A stretch of DNA of 61,408 nt from Pelagibacteraceae bacterium AG-426-G09 (GTDB taxonomy: Bacteria; Pseudomonadota; Alphaproteobacteria; Pelagibacterales; Pelagibacteraceae), in the NCBI GenBank assembly GCA_003210075.1, contig QCNR01000008.1, forward strand, positions 1 to 61,408. Direction: 5' to 3'. The translations under genes were made by a program, and so were the position numbers. Below are positions 26,061 to 36,600 of the stretch, one piece after another. The notes under the pieces were generated by a model. The model saw only the letters and a program-made list of their open reading frames with translations, was not told the DNA's origin and did no database searches. Each line of letters opens with the position of its first letter. The stretch's first letter is position 1.

Positions 26061-29000
26061 ATGAATAAAAAAATATTAGTTCCAGATATAGGTGATTTTG
26101 AAAAAGTAGAAATTATTGAGGTATTAGTTAAACAAGGTGATGAAGTAAAAATTAACGATCCTTTAATTACTCTCGAAAGTGACAAATCAAGTGTTGAAGT
26201 TCCATCAACAGAGAATGGAGTGGTAGAGAAATTAAATGTAAAGGTTGGAGACAAAGTTTCAAAAGGTGATCTAATTTTATCAATTAATTCTAGAAGCGAA
26301 AATACAAATACCAAAATACCACCAAATACAGAAAAAATAATAAGTGATGCTGAAAAAATTGTAAAAACTGCAAAAATAAAAGAAAAAGAAAAATTATTTG
26401 AAAAAGAAAGTAATTTAGAAAAAACAAAAATAGAAAAACAAGATAATAAAATTATTGTTTCTGATAGTAATGATCCTGATCCTTTAGAAACAAGAGAATG
26501 GATAGAGTCATTAAATGCGGTTGTTGATAATCTTGGAAATGAAAGAGCACATTTTCTTCTAAGACAATTGATTGATCAATCATATCGTAAAGGATCTAGA
26601 ATTCCATTTATTCAAAATACACCATATATAAATACTATACCTCCCAATGAGGAAGAAAAGTCTCCAGGCGATCAAAATATAGAGAGAAAAATTAGATCCT
26701 TAATTAGATGGAATGCTGCCGCAATGGTAGTTAGAGCTAATAAAAAATTCCCTGAACTTGGTGGACACATAGGTACATTTGCTTCAGCAGCAACTTTATA
26801 CGATGTAGGAATGAATCATTTTTGGAGGGCAAAAAATCATCAATTTGGTGGTGATTTAATTTATTTCCAGGGCCACTCTGCGCCTGGTGTTTATTCCAGA
26901 GCTTTTCTTGAAGGGAGATTGACAAAAGATCAGTTAGATAATTTTAGACAGGAAGTAGGTCCAAATGGTCTGTCTTCATATCCTCACCCGTGGTTGATGC
27001 ATAAGTTTTGGCAGTTCCCTACTGTATCAATGGGCCTTGGTCCAATGTTAGCAATATATCAGGCAAGATTTATGAAATATTTAATTAATAGAGGGTTAAT
27101 TAAAGATGAGAATAGAAAAGTATGGGCATTTCTCGGAGATGGTGAAATGGATGAGCCAGAGTCATTAGGTGCTATTGCTTTAGCATCAAGAGAAAATTTA
27201 GATAATTTAATATTTGTAATAAATTGCAATTTACAAAGATTAGATGGCCCAGTCAGAGGAAATGGAAAGATAATCCAAGAATTAGAGGGAAGTTTTAGAG
27301 GAGCTGGCTGGAATGTTATAAAAGTAATTTGGGGATCTTACTGGGATCCACTTTTGGCAAACGACAAAACAGGATTGCTTGTTAAAAGAATGAACGAAGC
27401 AGTTGATGGAGAATATCAAGCATTTAAAGCCAAAGGCGGAGCTTATGTTAGAAATAAATTTTTTGGTAAATATCCAGAATTATCTAAATTAGTATCATCT
27501 TATAGCGATAAGGATATCTGGCGATTAAACAGAGGCGGTCACGATCCTCACAAAGTATATGCAGCGTATAGCAAAGCAATGGAAAATGTTGGGAGCCCTA
27601 CTGTAATTATAACAAAAACCATTAAAGGTTATGGGATGGGAAAATCTGGCGAAAGTATAAACACTACTCACCAACAAAAAAAATTAGATGTGGATGATTT
27701 AATGTATTACAGGGATAGATTTGATGTTCCACTAACCAACGAACAAGTTAAAAATATAGAATATTATAGGCCCAAAGAAAACTCTGAAGAAATCAAATAT
27801 TTAAAAGAAAGAAGGTTAAAATTAGGTGGATATCTTCCTGAAAGGTCTACGTTTGCAAAACCAATTAAGGCACCACCAGAAGATATTTTTGAAGTAATGA
27901 CAAAATCAACAGGAGACAAGGAGATGTCAACGACAATGGCTTTAGTCAGAATGTTAACTAATCTTCTAAGAGATAAAAATGTTGCATCAAGATTGGTTCC
28001 AATAATTCCTGATGAAGCTAGAACTTTTGGAATGGAAGGCTTTTTTCAAAAGATTGGTATATATGCCCATGAAGGTCAAAAGTATGAGCCAGTAGACTCA
28101 GAACAATTAAGTTCATACAGGGAAGATAAAAAAGGACAAGTTTTAGAAGAAGGAATAACAGAGGCTGGATCAATGTCTTCATGGATAGCGGCCGGTACAT
28201 CATATACTAACCATGACATAGAAATGATTCCTATATATATGTTTTATTCAATGTTTGGATTTCAAAGAGTTGGAGATTTTGCTTGGGCCGCAGGTGATAG
28301 TCAAGCAAGAGGTTTTTTAATTGGAGCAACTTCTGGACGAACAACCTTAGCAGGAGAAGGCTTACAACATCAAGACGGACACAGTCATCTTTTGTCATCA
28401 ACGATTCCTAATTGTGTTTCTTATGATCCAACATTTGCATATGAATTAGCAATAATATTTAGAGATGGATTAAAAAGAATGCACGAGAAAAAAGAAAATA
28501 TTTTTTATTATATTACTACAATGAATGAAAATTATTCCCATCCAGAGATGCCAAAAGGTAGTGAAAATGGAATTTTAAAAGGTATGTACAAAATTAAAGA
28601 ATTTTCAAAATTTAAAAAAATAAAAATTCAATTACTTGGTTCAGGGACAATCCTAAGAGAAATGATGAATGCCGCAGAAATGTTACAAAAGGAATATCAG
28701 ATTGATAGTGAGGTGTGGAGTGTTACTAGTTTTAACGAATTGAGAAAAAATGGAATGGAAGTAGAAAGATATAATTTGTTACACCCAGATAAAAAGAAAA
28801 AAAAAACATATATCGAAGAGTGTTTGGGTAATTCTGAAGGTCCTATTTTAGCAGCTTCGGATTATATGAGATTAAACTCTGATCAAATTAGACCTTACAT
28901 TAATAAAAGTTTTTACTCTTTAGGCACAGATGGTTATGGGAGAAGTGATACAAGAAAAAACTTAAGAAAATTTTTTGAGGTTGATAAAAATTATATAACA

Positions 29001-29114
29001 ACTTATGCATTGAGTATTTTGGCAAATGAACAATTGCTATCTTCCAAGCATGCTGTTGATGCAATAAAAAAATACGAAATAGACGTTGAAAAACCAATGC
29101 CTACTAAACTTTAA
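26061..29114 (+). CDS. aceE: Pyruvate dehydrogenase E1 (homodimeric AceE type) with fused N-terminal lipoyl domain
   Basis: Decarboxylates pyruvate with thiamine diphosphate and passes the acetyl group to lipoamide. Residues 1-78 form a complete lipoyl domain with the lipoylation lysine (Lys42 in ESDKSSVEVPS). A charged Lys/Glu linker covers 79-138. From ~139 (DPLETREWIESL) the sequence is a full AceE-type E1, with TPP motif GDGEMDEP...NCNLQRLDGP and the GHSAPGVYSRAF and GEGLQHQDGHSH regions. Total 1017 residues against 887 in E. coli. E1 proteins normally have no lipoyl domain. The homodimeric E1 itself is less usual in alphaproteobacteria, which mostly use PdhA/PdhB. It overlaps aceF by one base (TAATG). 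Confidence 0.95.
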   Translation: MNKKILVPDIGDFEKVEIIEVLVKQGDEVKINDPLITLESDKSSVEVPSTENGVVEKLNVKVGDKVSKGDLILSINSRSENTNTKIPPNTEKIISDAEKIVKTAKIKEKEKLFEKESNLEKTKIEKQDNKIIVSDSNDPDPLETREWIESLNAVVDNLGNERAHFLLRQLIDQSYRKGSRIPFIQNTPYINTIPPNEEEKSPGDQNIERKIRSLIRWNAAAMVVRANKKFPELGGHIGTFASAATLYDVGMNHFWRAKNHQFGGDLIYFQGHSAPGVYSRAFLEGRLTKDQLDNFRQEVGPNGLSSYPHPWLMHKFWQFPTVSMGLGPMLAIYQARFMKYLINRGLIKDENRKVWAFLGDGEMDEPESLGAIALASRENLDNLIFVINCNLQRLDGPVRGNGKIIQELEGSFRGAGWNVIKVIWGSYWDPLLANDKTGLLVKRMNEAVDGEYQAFKAKGGAYVRNKFFGKYPELSKLVSSYSDKDIWRLNRGGHDPHKVYAAYSKAMENVGSPTVIITKTIKGYGMGKSGESINTTHQQKKLDVDDLMYYRDRFDVPLTNEQVKNIEYYRPKENSEEIKYLKERRLKLGGYLPERSTFAKPIKAPPEDIFEVMTKSTGDKEMSTTMALVRMLTNLLRDKNVASRLVPIIPDEARTFGMEGFFQKIGIYAHEGQKYEPVDSEQLSSYREDKKGQVLEEGITEAGSMSSWIAAGTSYTNHDIEMIPIYMFYSMFGFQRVGDFAWAAGDSQARGFLIGATSGRTTLAGEGLQHQDGHSHLLSSTIPNCVSYDPTFAYELAIIFRDGLKRMHEKKENIFYYITTMNENYSHPEMPKGSENGILKGMYKIKEFSKFKKIKIQLLGSGTILREMMNAAEMLQKEYQIDSEVWSVTSFNELRKNGMEVERYNLLHPDKKKKKTYIEECLGNSEGPILAASDYMRLNSDQIRPYINKSFYSLGTDGYGRSDTRKNLRKFFEVDKNYITTYALSILANEQLLSSKHAVDAIKKYEIDVEKPMPTKL

Positions 29115-30394
29115 TGGCTTTAATTGATATAAAAGTACCAAATATAGGAGATTTTAATGATGTAGAGATCATAGAAATATTAGTAAAAGAAGGTCAGTAC
29201 ATAAACAAAAATGATTCAATAATTACCCTCGAGAGCGATAAATCAAGCGTGGAAGTTCCCTCTAATCATCCGGGCAAAGTATCCAAAATAAATGTAAAAG
29301 TTGGAGACAAAGTTTCTGAGGGAGATTTAATACTTAAGATAGAAGCATCTGAAAAAGAGAATGTAAAAACTGATAATAAAGAAATCAGCACACCTAAAGA
29401 AACTCATATATCACCTGAAAACATTCAAGAAAAATCAGAAATAAGATCCAATATTCAAACTATATCTTCCACAAATAAATTAGTACTGGCCAGTCCAAAA
29501 GTTAGAAAATTTGCGAGAGAACTTGGGGCGGATGTAAGTAAAATTTCGGGATCTGAAAAATTTGGAAGAGTTACTGAAGAGGATGTAAAAAGTTTTATAA
29601 AACTTGGCATAAATCAAAAACAGTCATCAAATAATAATGAAGAAAATCATAAGCCACAAACAAAAAAAGAATTTGAACACACTGATTTTGGTGAAATTGA
29701 TGTAAAGGATATACCAAGAATAAAAAAGTTAGCAGCACCACATCTTGTAAATTCTTTTAATATAATCCCTCATGTTACTCATCATGATGAAATTGACATT
29801 ACTGAAATGGAAGAATTTAGAAATTCACTAACAGATCATTATACTGGAGAAAAATTAAAAATTACTCCATTAGCATTTATTATGAAAGCTTTGGTAGCTG
29901 CTCTAAAAGAATTTCCATCCTTTAACTCTTCCATTGAAGACATGAGTAGTGGAAAAATTACTTTTAAAAAATATTTTCACATAGGTATAGCTGTAGATAC
30001 TCCTAACGGCTTGATGGTTCCTAAAATAAGACAAGTCGATAAAAAAAATATTCAAAATTTATCCGCAGAATTAAGAGAAGTTGCAAAAAAATGTAGAGAT
30101 TTAAAAATCGATAAGAAGGAATTTTATGGAGGATCAATGACAATATCTAGTCTTGGAGGTATTGGAGGAAGTTTCTTCACACCCATTATAAATTATCCCG
30201 AGGTGGCAATATTAGGAGTGAGCAAATCAAGTAAAAAACAAATCTTATTAGGAGATAGATTTGAAACAAGAACTATATTGCCAATTTCTTTATCCTATGA
30301 TCACAGAATTATTGATGGTGCAGAAGCTGCACGATTTTGTAATGTGATTAGGGATAATTTGGGTAAAAATTTTGCTTTTAAATTAGCCATATAA
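29114..30394 (+). CDS. aceF: Pyruvate dehydrogenase E2, dihydrolipoamide acetyltransferase
   Basis: Core acetyltransferase of the PDH complex, 426 residues. One lipoyl domain at 1-77 (Lys43 in ESDKSSVEVPS), a Thr/Ser/Lys linker, the E1/E3-binding domain at ~125-162 (SPKVRKFARELG...GRVTEEDV), and the catalytic domain from ~190 ending with the active-site DHRIIDG (His397, Asp401). The lipoyl domain is nearly the same as that fused to E1, including KVGDKVSxGDLIL, so one was probably copied from the other. The E3 (lpd) gene is not in the window. It is translated from a TAATG overlap with aceE. Confidence 0.96.
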   Translation: MALIDIKVPNIGDFNDVEIIEILVKEGQYINKNDSIITLESDKSSVEVPSNHPGKVSKINVKVGDKVSEGDLILKIEASEKENVKTDNKEISTPKETHISPENIQEKSEIRSNIQTISSTNKLVLASPKVRKFARELGADVSKISGSEKFGRVTEEDVKSFIKLGINQKQSSNNNEENHKPQTKKEFEHTDFGEIDVKDIPRIKKLAAPHLVNSFNIIPHVTHHDEIDITEMEEFRNSLTDHYTGEKLKITPLAFIMKALVAALKEFPSFNSSIEDMSSGKITFKKYFHIGIAVDTPNGLMVPKIRQVDKKNIQNLSAELREVAKKCRDLKIDKKEFYGGSMTISSLGGIGGSFFTPIINYPEVAILGVSKSSKKQILLGDRFETRTILPISLSYDHRIIDGAEAARFCNVIRDNLGKNFAFKLAI

Positions 30395-30413
30395 TTATAA
30401 GTTCCTTTTTTAA

Positions 30414-31322
30414 ATGTCTAAATCAATATCTATTTTAAGTGCACTAGGATGTACCTTTATCTGGGGTACTACATTTGTTGCTCAAGATACTGGTATGGAG
30501 TTTATAGGGCCATATTTATTTAATGGTGTAAGATTTTTTGTTGGATTTTTAGTTTTATTACCTTTTTTTTTATATTTTGAAAAAAAAAATATAAAAAAGG
30601 AGCTAGCAAAAAATACTAATGAATTTTTTAAATATTCTTTTTTAATAGGAGTATTTTTATTTTTAGGATCTGCTTTACAACAAATATCACTTCAATTTAC
30701 AGATGTTGCTAATGCAGCTTTTTTTACAATTTTTTATGTACCCATGGTTCCAATAATAGTTTTTTTTCTATTTAAAGAAAAAATTCATTGGAGTAATTGG
30801 CCTTCGGTAATTTTGTGTATTCTCGGTGGTTATTTGCTTACAAATTTTTACGATGCAACCATAAGAAAAGGTGATGCACTTGTTGTTTTGTGTGCTGTAT
30901 TTTGGGCTCTTCACATTATTTATGTTGGAAAAGTAATTAAAGATTTCAATTTGCCGATTTTAATAGGTCTAATTCAAACTTTAGTTGTCTCTATTCTTTC
31001 GATTATAGGCGCTGTCTTATTTGAGGAAATAAATATTGATGGAATATTTAAACAAACATATCAAATACTTTATGCTGGGATATTGTCTGGAGGATTTGCT
31101 TTTGTCTTACAAATTTATGCACAAAAAAATATTACTCCAACACCAGCAGCAATAATATTTTCTTTAGAGGGAGTTATTGCAACAATAGCCGCATGGTTTT
31201 TGTTAAGTCAAATACTTAACTTAAATAATATTATTGGATGTGTATTTATTATTTTAGGAGTTCTGATATCTCAAATAGTACCTGAATTAAAAATAAATAA
31301 AGTAAAACAAAATCAAGGATAA
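30414..31322 (+). CDS. EamA-family (DMT) transporter
   Basis: 302 residues with about ten membrane helices in two repeated halves, each an EamA domain. The first helix has ALGCTFIWGTTFVAQDTG and the second repeat ends with FSLEGVIATIAAWFLLSQ, both typical of drug/metabolite exporters of the RhaT/YdcZ-like group. Substrate cannot be inferred. It starts 19 bases after aceF and may be cotranscribed. Its end overlaps the convergent uppP by 36 bases. Confidence 0.85.
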   Translation: MSKSISILSALGCTFIWGTTFVAQDTGMEFIGPYLFNGVRFFVGFLVLLPFFLYFEKKNIKKELAKNTNEFFKYSFLIGVFLFLGSALQQISLQFTDVANAAFFTIFYVPMVPIIVFFLFKEKIHWSNWPSVILCILGGYLLTNFYDATIRKGDALVVLCAVFWALHIIYVGKVIKDFNLPILIGLIQTLVVSILSIIGAVLFEEINIDGIFKQTYQILYAGILSGGFAFVLQIYAQKNITPTPAAIIFSLEGVIATIAAWFLLSQILNLNNIIGCVFIILGVLISQIVPELKINKVKQNQG

Positions 31323-32054
31323 TAATATTCTATATATAACAAAAATATTAAGTGAAAAATTTTTTGTATAAATTAAAAAATACTTAATAGTAAGATATGA
31401 AAATATATAGGAAAAAATCATTCCTGATATTATATTTAAATTTATTATTTCCTCTTTTACAAATGTATCTTTTAAAGTTAATATACTTGCTCCCATTAAG
31501 GCGGGGATAGATAAAATAAAGGATATTTTAGCAGCATCGAATCTATTAAAATTTAGAAACCTAGAACCAGTTAATACAATACCAGCTCTACTAGCCCCTG
31601 GTATTAAAGCTAAAACCTGAAATAAACCTATTATAAATATATTTTTTAAATTTAAATTTTCATTGAATGATTTAGATACAACAAATTTATCTGAAACATA
31701 TAATAAAATTCCAAAAATAAACGTAGACCACGCAATGATTTCAATATTACGTAAATTTTCATAAATATTATATTCATAAAAAAAATAACCTACTATAATT
31801 AAGGGTAGTGAACCAAAAACAAGTAAATTTAATATTTTCTTATTGTTAGAAAAATCAATTAAATCCCTCAAGAAATAGTGGATGATTGCTATTAGTGAAC
31901 CTAAATGTAAACTAGCATCCGTTAAAACTGAACTTCTGTAAACGTTTAAAATATCTGAAAATAAAACTAAATGAGCTGATGAGCTAACAGGAATAAATTC
32001 TGAGATTCCTTGAATTAGAGATAAAATAAAAGTTTGAAGATAAATCAAAGACAT
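31287..32054 (-). CDS. uppP: Undecaprenyl-diphosphatase
   Basis: Membrane phosphatase (BacA/UppP) that recycles undecaprenyl diphosphate for peptidoglycan and surface-polymer synthesis. 255 residues with ~8 helices. The catalytic motifs are GISEFIPVSSSAHL near residue 16 and PGASRAG near residue 153, with the conserved Glu, Ser and Arg present. The spacer 32055-32230 holds its promoter and that of the divergent gltD. Confidence 0.95.
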   Translation of the reverse strand: MSLIYLQTFILSLIQGISEFIPVSSSAHLVLFSDILNVYRSSVLTDASLHLGSLIAIIHYFLRDLIDFSNNKKILNLLVFGSLPLIIVGYFFYEYNIYENLRNIEIIAWSTFIFGILLYVSDKFVVSKSFNENLNLKNIFIIGLFQVLALIPGASRAGIVLTGSRFLNFNRFDAAKISFILSIPALMGASILTLKDTFVKEEIINLNIISGMIFSYIFSYLTIKYFLIYTKNFSLNIFVIYRILLSLILFYFIYF

Positions 32055-32230
32055 TAATTTTTTATAGGTAAACTATATATTTTGAAATAAAAGCAATACG
32101 TTATATGCATAATACCTATGCATTTAGGTAAAAAACATTGAAAAAAGGGTAATTTTTTTAAAATAAGGTAAATATTACTTACCTTTATATCCTTTTTACC
32201 ATTAATTTTATATTATATAAGCAGCTCACC
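32055..32230. promoter_or_regulatory. uppP/gltD divergent spacer with repeated GGTAA motifs
   Basis: In 176 bases the sequence GGTAA occurs at 32067, 32126, 32148 and 32167, in contexts like TAGGTAAA or AAGGTAAA. It also occurs inverted as TTACC at 32179 and 32196. The last pair forms a palindrome AAGGTAA-n7-TTACCTT (32165-32185) about 45 bases before the gltD ATG. TATGCAT is also repeated. This looks like a multi-site operator, perhaps for nitrogen or amino-acid control of glutamate synthase, but no known consensus is matched. Confidence 0.4.
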
Positions 32231-33670
32231 ATGACAGATAAAATGCTTAAATTTGTAAATATAGGTCAGCAAAACCCACCTAAAAGATCTATAGATGAGA
32301 GAAATAAGGACTTTAATGAGATTTACAAAGAATTTATAGACGAAAAAGCCAAAACTCAATCAAGCAGATGTTCCCAATGTGGGGTACCTTTTTGCCAGGT
32401 CCATTGCCCATTAAGTAATAATATACCTGATTGGTTAAAATTAACTGCTGAGGGTAGACTGGAAGAAGCCTATAGATTATCGCAAAGTACAAATAACATG
32501 CCGGAAGTTTGTGGAAGAATATGTCCACAAGATCGACTGTGTGAAGGAAATTGCGTAATTGAACAATCAGGACATGGAACAGTTACTATAGGGTCTGTAG
32601 AAAAATTTTTAACAGAAACTGCTTGGGAAAATAATTGGATTAAACCAATCACCATTAAAAACGAAATCAATCAAAGTGTGGGGATAATTGGAGCAGGTCC
32701 AGCAGGTCTAGCATGTGCTGAAGAATTAAGAAAAAAAAATTATAAAGTCACTGTTTACGACAGATATGATAGAGCTGGTGGCTTATTAATTTATGGAATT
32801 CCTAATTTTAAACTAGAAAAGCATGTGGTCTTAAGAAGGATTAAATATTTAAAAGAGAGTGGGATTGAATTTGTAAATAATTTTGAAGTAGGGAAAGATA
32901 AATCATTTCAAGAATTAAAAGAAAAACATGATGCAATTTTAATTGCAACAGGGGTGTATAAAGCAAGAGAGATTGATTATCCAGGAAGTGATTTAGGAAA
33001 TATTTTTCCAGCAATGGAATTTTTAACTGCATCAAATAAAAAAGGATTAGGTGATAAAGTTGAATTATTTGATAGTGGAGTTTTAAATGCAGAAGGGAAA
33101 GATGTAGTTGTAATTGGAGGTGGAGATACTGCTATGGATTGTGTAAGAACTTCAATTAGACAAAATGCGAATTCAGTAAAATGTTTGTATAGAAGAGATA
33201 AAGAAAATATGCCTGGATCAGCACGTGAAGTGATAAATGCCGAAGAAGAGGGTGTGGAATTTGTATGGCTTTCTAGTCCAAAAGAATTTTTAGGTAAAAA
33301 TAAAGTTGAAAAAGTTAAGGCTTCAAAAATGAAATTAGGAGAACCTGATGAGAGTGGAAGAAGAAAGCCTATTGAAGAAAAAAATTCTGATTTTGAAATC
33401 AAAGCTGATTTAGTTATAAAAGCTCTTGGATTTGATCCAGAAAATTTACCAGAATTATTCGGTGAGAATAATTTACAAGTTTCTAGGTGGGGAACAATCA
33501 AAGCTGATTTTGATACTATGGAAACATCAATACCAGGAGTATTTGCTGCTGGTGACATTGTAAGAGGAGCCTCATTAGTTGTTTGGGCAATAAAGGATGG
33601 AAGAGATGCCTCAGAGAATATTGAAAAATTCTTAAAAAACAAGATTCAATTAAAACAAAATGTAGCATGA
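32231..33670 (+). CDS. gltD: Glutamate synthase small (beta) subunit
   Basis: FAD/NADPH subunit of GOGAT that feeds electrons to the large subunit. 479 residues. The N-terminal Fe-S region has cysteine pairs (CSQCGVPFCQVHCP and CGRICPQDRLCEGNC). An FAD site GIIGAGPAGLACAEE lies near residue 155, an NADPH site VVIGGGDTAMD near 295, and the C-terminal GVFAAGDIVRGAS completes the FAD fold. It is coupled to gltB by a 4-base ATGA overlap. The reversed D-before-B order and the repeat-rich upstream region are notable. Confidence 0.97.
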   Translation: MTDKMLKFVNIGQQNPPKRSIDERNKDFNEIYKEFIDEKAKTQSSRCSQCGVPFCQVHCPLSNNIPDWLKLTAEGRLEEAYRLSQSTNNMPEVCGRICPQDRLCEGNCVIEQSGHGTVTIGSVEKFLTETAWENNWIKPITIKNEINQSVGIIGAGPAGLACAEELRKKNYKVTVYDRYDRAGGLLIYGIPNFKLEKHVVLRRIKYLKESGIEFVNNFEVGKDKSFQELKEKHDAILIATGVYKAREIDYPGSDLGNIFPAMEFLTASNKKGLGDKVELFDSGVLNAEGKDVVVIGGGDTAMDCVRTSIRQNANSVKCLYRRDKENMPGSAREVINAEEEGVEFVWLSSPKEFLGKNKVEKVKASKMKLGEPDESGRRKPIEEKNSDFEIKADLVIKALGFDPENLPELFGENNLQVSRWGTIKADFDTMETSIPGVFAAGDIVRGASLVVWAIKDGRDASENIEKFLKNKIQLKQNVA

Positions 33671-36600
33671 AAAATTTAAGAGAGAAAAACTTAAAAAAAT
33701 TAAAAGAAAATCATGTTTACCATGAAGGCATGGAACACGACGCATGCGGGGTTGGACTTGTTGTTTCAACAGAGGGGAAAAAATCAAGAAAAGTTGTTGA
33801 AGCAGGGATAGAAGCTTTAAAGGCTGTTTGGCATAGAGGTGCAATCGACGCCGATGGTAAAACAGGTGATGGTGCAGGTATTCATATAGAGATTCCCACA
33901 GACTTCTTCGTTGAGAAAATAGAAGTTACAGGGCACTCACATGATAATTCTGAGCTGTGTGTAGGAATGATTTTTTTACCAAGAAACGATTATAGTGCTC
34001 AAGAGGCCTGTCGAACAATAGTAGAAAGTGAGTTAACTAAAAATAATTTTAATATTTATGGTTGGCGACAAGTACCAGTCAACCCCTCAGTGCTTGGAGA
34101 AAAAGCAGAACAAACAAGACCCGAGATAACCCAAATACTTTTTAAACATAATAATAAAAAAATTATGGATAAAGAACTTAATAGATCACTCTATGAGACA
34201 AGGAGAATAATAGAAAAACAAGCTTCGGCTAATCATTTAAATAGTTTTTATGTATGCTCATTTAGTTCTAAATCTATAATTTATAAAGGAATGTTCTTGG
34301 CTGAGGCCATAGATGATTTTTATCCAGATCTTAAAGATAAAAGGTTTGTATCAAGATATTCAATCTTTCATCAAAGGTTTTCTACTAACACCGCACCTAG
34401 TTGGGATTTAGCTCAACCATTTAGGTCATTAGCTCATAATGGAGAAATAAATACTTTAAAAGGAAATATAAATTGGATGAAAGTACATGAGCAGGAAATG
34501 CACTCCCCATTTTTTCAAAATATAGAAAATCTTAAGCCTGTTATACCATCAGGAAACTCAGACTCAGCTTCACTAGATAATGTTTTTGAATTGCTCACCA
34601 CATCAGGACACTCAGCCCCTTTAGCTAAATTAATGTTAATACCAGATGCTTGGTCAAAAAAAAGTAAAGTACTTCCAAAAGAACATTTGCAATTGTTTAA
34701 CTTTTTAAATAGTTCCATGGAGCCATGGGACGGGCCCGCTGCTATAGCAGGAACAGATAATGAATGGGCCATTGTTGCTTCTGACCGTAATGGATTAAGA
34801 CCAATGAGGTATACCGTGACAAATGATAAACTTCTATTTGCAGGATCAGAAACAGGCATGATTGATATAAATGAGAAAAAAATAATTGAAAAGGGTCGAT
34901 TAGGTCCTGGTGAAATTTTAGGAGTAAGAATTGAGAAGGGTAAGATTTTTAGAAACACAGAGATAAAAAACTATTTAGCTAAAGAATATAAGCATTTTAA
35001 TAATCAGATCATTGACCTTGATAAAAAATTTCCAATACAGAATGAGAAAAATTTATTTGAAGGAAATGAACTGAGAGAAAAACAATACTTATTTGGTTAC
35101 AGTTTAGAGGATTTAGAATTAATTTTACACCCAATGGCAGAAGATGCAAAAGAAGCAACAGGATCTATGGGAGACGATACCCCTTTGGCTGTTTTGTCAG
35201 ATAAATATAGACCTCTTTACCATTATTTTAGACAAAATTTTAGCCAGGTAACAAATCCTCCAATTGACTCCTTAAGAGAAAACAAAGTAATGAGTTTAAA
35301 AACTAGATTTGGGAATCTTGGAAATATTTTAGATTTTAACAATTTAACCGAAGAAAATATTTATGTTTTAGAAAGCCCAATACTTTCAAACACTCAATTT
35401 GATAAATTCACAAATTATTTTAAAGAAAATATTATAACAATAGACTGTACATTTTCAGTAGAGCAAAGTTTAGAAGAGGCCTTAGATAATATAAAGGAAC
35501 AAGCTGAAATTGCAGTTAGAAAAGGTTTTACCCAAATTGTTTTGACTGATAAAAACGTTTCAAGTAAAAAACTACCTATTCCAATATTGCTAGCAGTTGG
35601 TGCAGTAAATACTTATTTGGTAAAACTAAAATTAAGAGGATACGCATCGATTAATGTTCAAACAGGAGATGCAATGGATACTCATTCTTTTGCAACTATC
35701 ATAGGTGTTGGAGGAACAACAGTGAATCCTTATCTTGCATTTGACAGTTTACATCAACGGTTTAACAAAAAGCTATTTGGAAATTTTGAATTCGATGAAT
35801 GTGTTAGGAGATATATTAAATCAGTTAATTTAGGCCTACTTAAAATAATGTCGAAGATGGGAATTTCTGTGATTAGTTCTTATAGAGGTGGATGTAATTT
35901 TGAAACAGTTGGGTTAAGCAGGACAATTGTAAATAATTTTTTTCCTGGTGTACTTTCCAAAATATCTGGAATAGGACTTACAGGTATAGAAAAAAAAATA
36001 AGAAATATTCACCAACAAGCTTTTTCAAAAACTAACAATATTCTCCCAATTGGAGGAATTTATAGATATAGAAAAACTGGTGAAACTCACCAGTACCAGG
36101 GAAGATTAATACACATGTTACAAACTGCTGTTACTAAGGGTTCATATGAAATATACAAGAAGTATGCACAGGGTATTTATGATTTACCCCCAATAAGTTT
36201 AAGAGATCTTGTTGGATTTAAAGAAAAAAATTCTATTAATATAGATGAAGTTGAGCCAATAGAAGAAATTTTAAAAAGATTTGGAAGTGGAAGTATGTCT
36301 CATGGAGCCTTATCAAAAGAAGCTCATGAAACACTAGCCATCGGTATGAATAGAATTAAAGGGGCATCATGTAGTGGAGAAGGTGGAGAAGACAAATCTA
36401 GGTTTAAAATATTAGATAATGGAGATACAGCAAATTCAAGAGTTAAACAGATTGCCTCAGCAAGATTTGGGGTAACAATAGATTACCTAAATAATTGTAA
36501 TGAGATTGAAATTAAAATTGCACAAGGAGCAAAACCAGGAGAAGGAGGACAGCTTCCAGGATTTAAAGTCACTGATGAAATAGCAAAGCTTCGTCATTCT

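Noticed and set aside
32055-32230. Riboswitch before gltD
   Set aside because: The repeats are short DNA-type sites; I could not fold a known glutamine, glycine or SAM riboswitch core from the sequence.
32977-33642. Long 221-codon frame antisense to gltD
   Set aside because: Ser/Pro/Phe-rich shadow of an intact, strongly conserved gene, with no independent start signals or recognisable domain.
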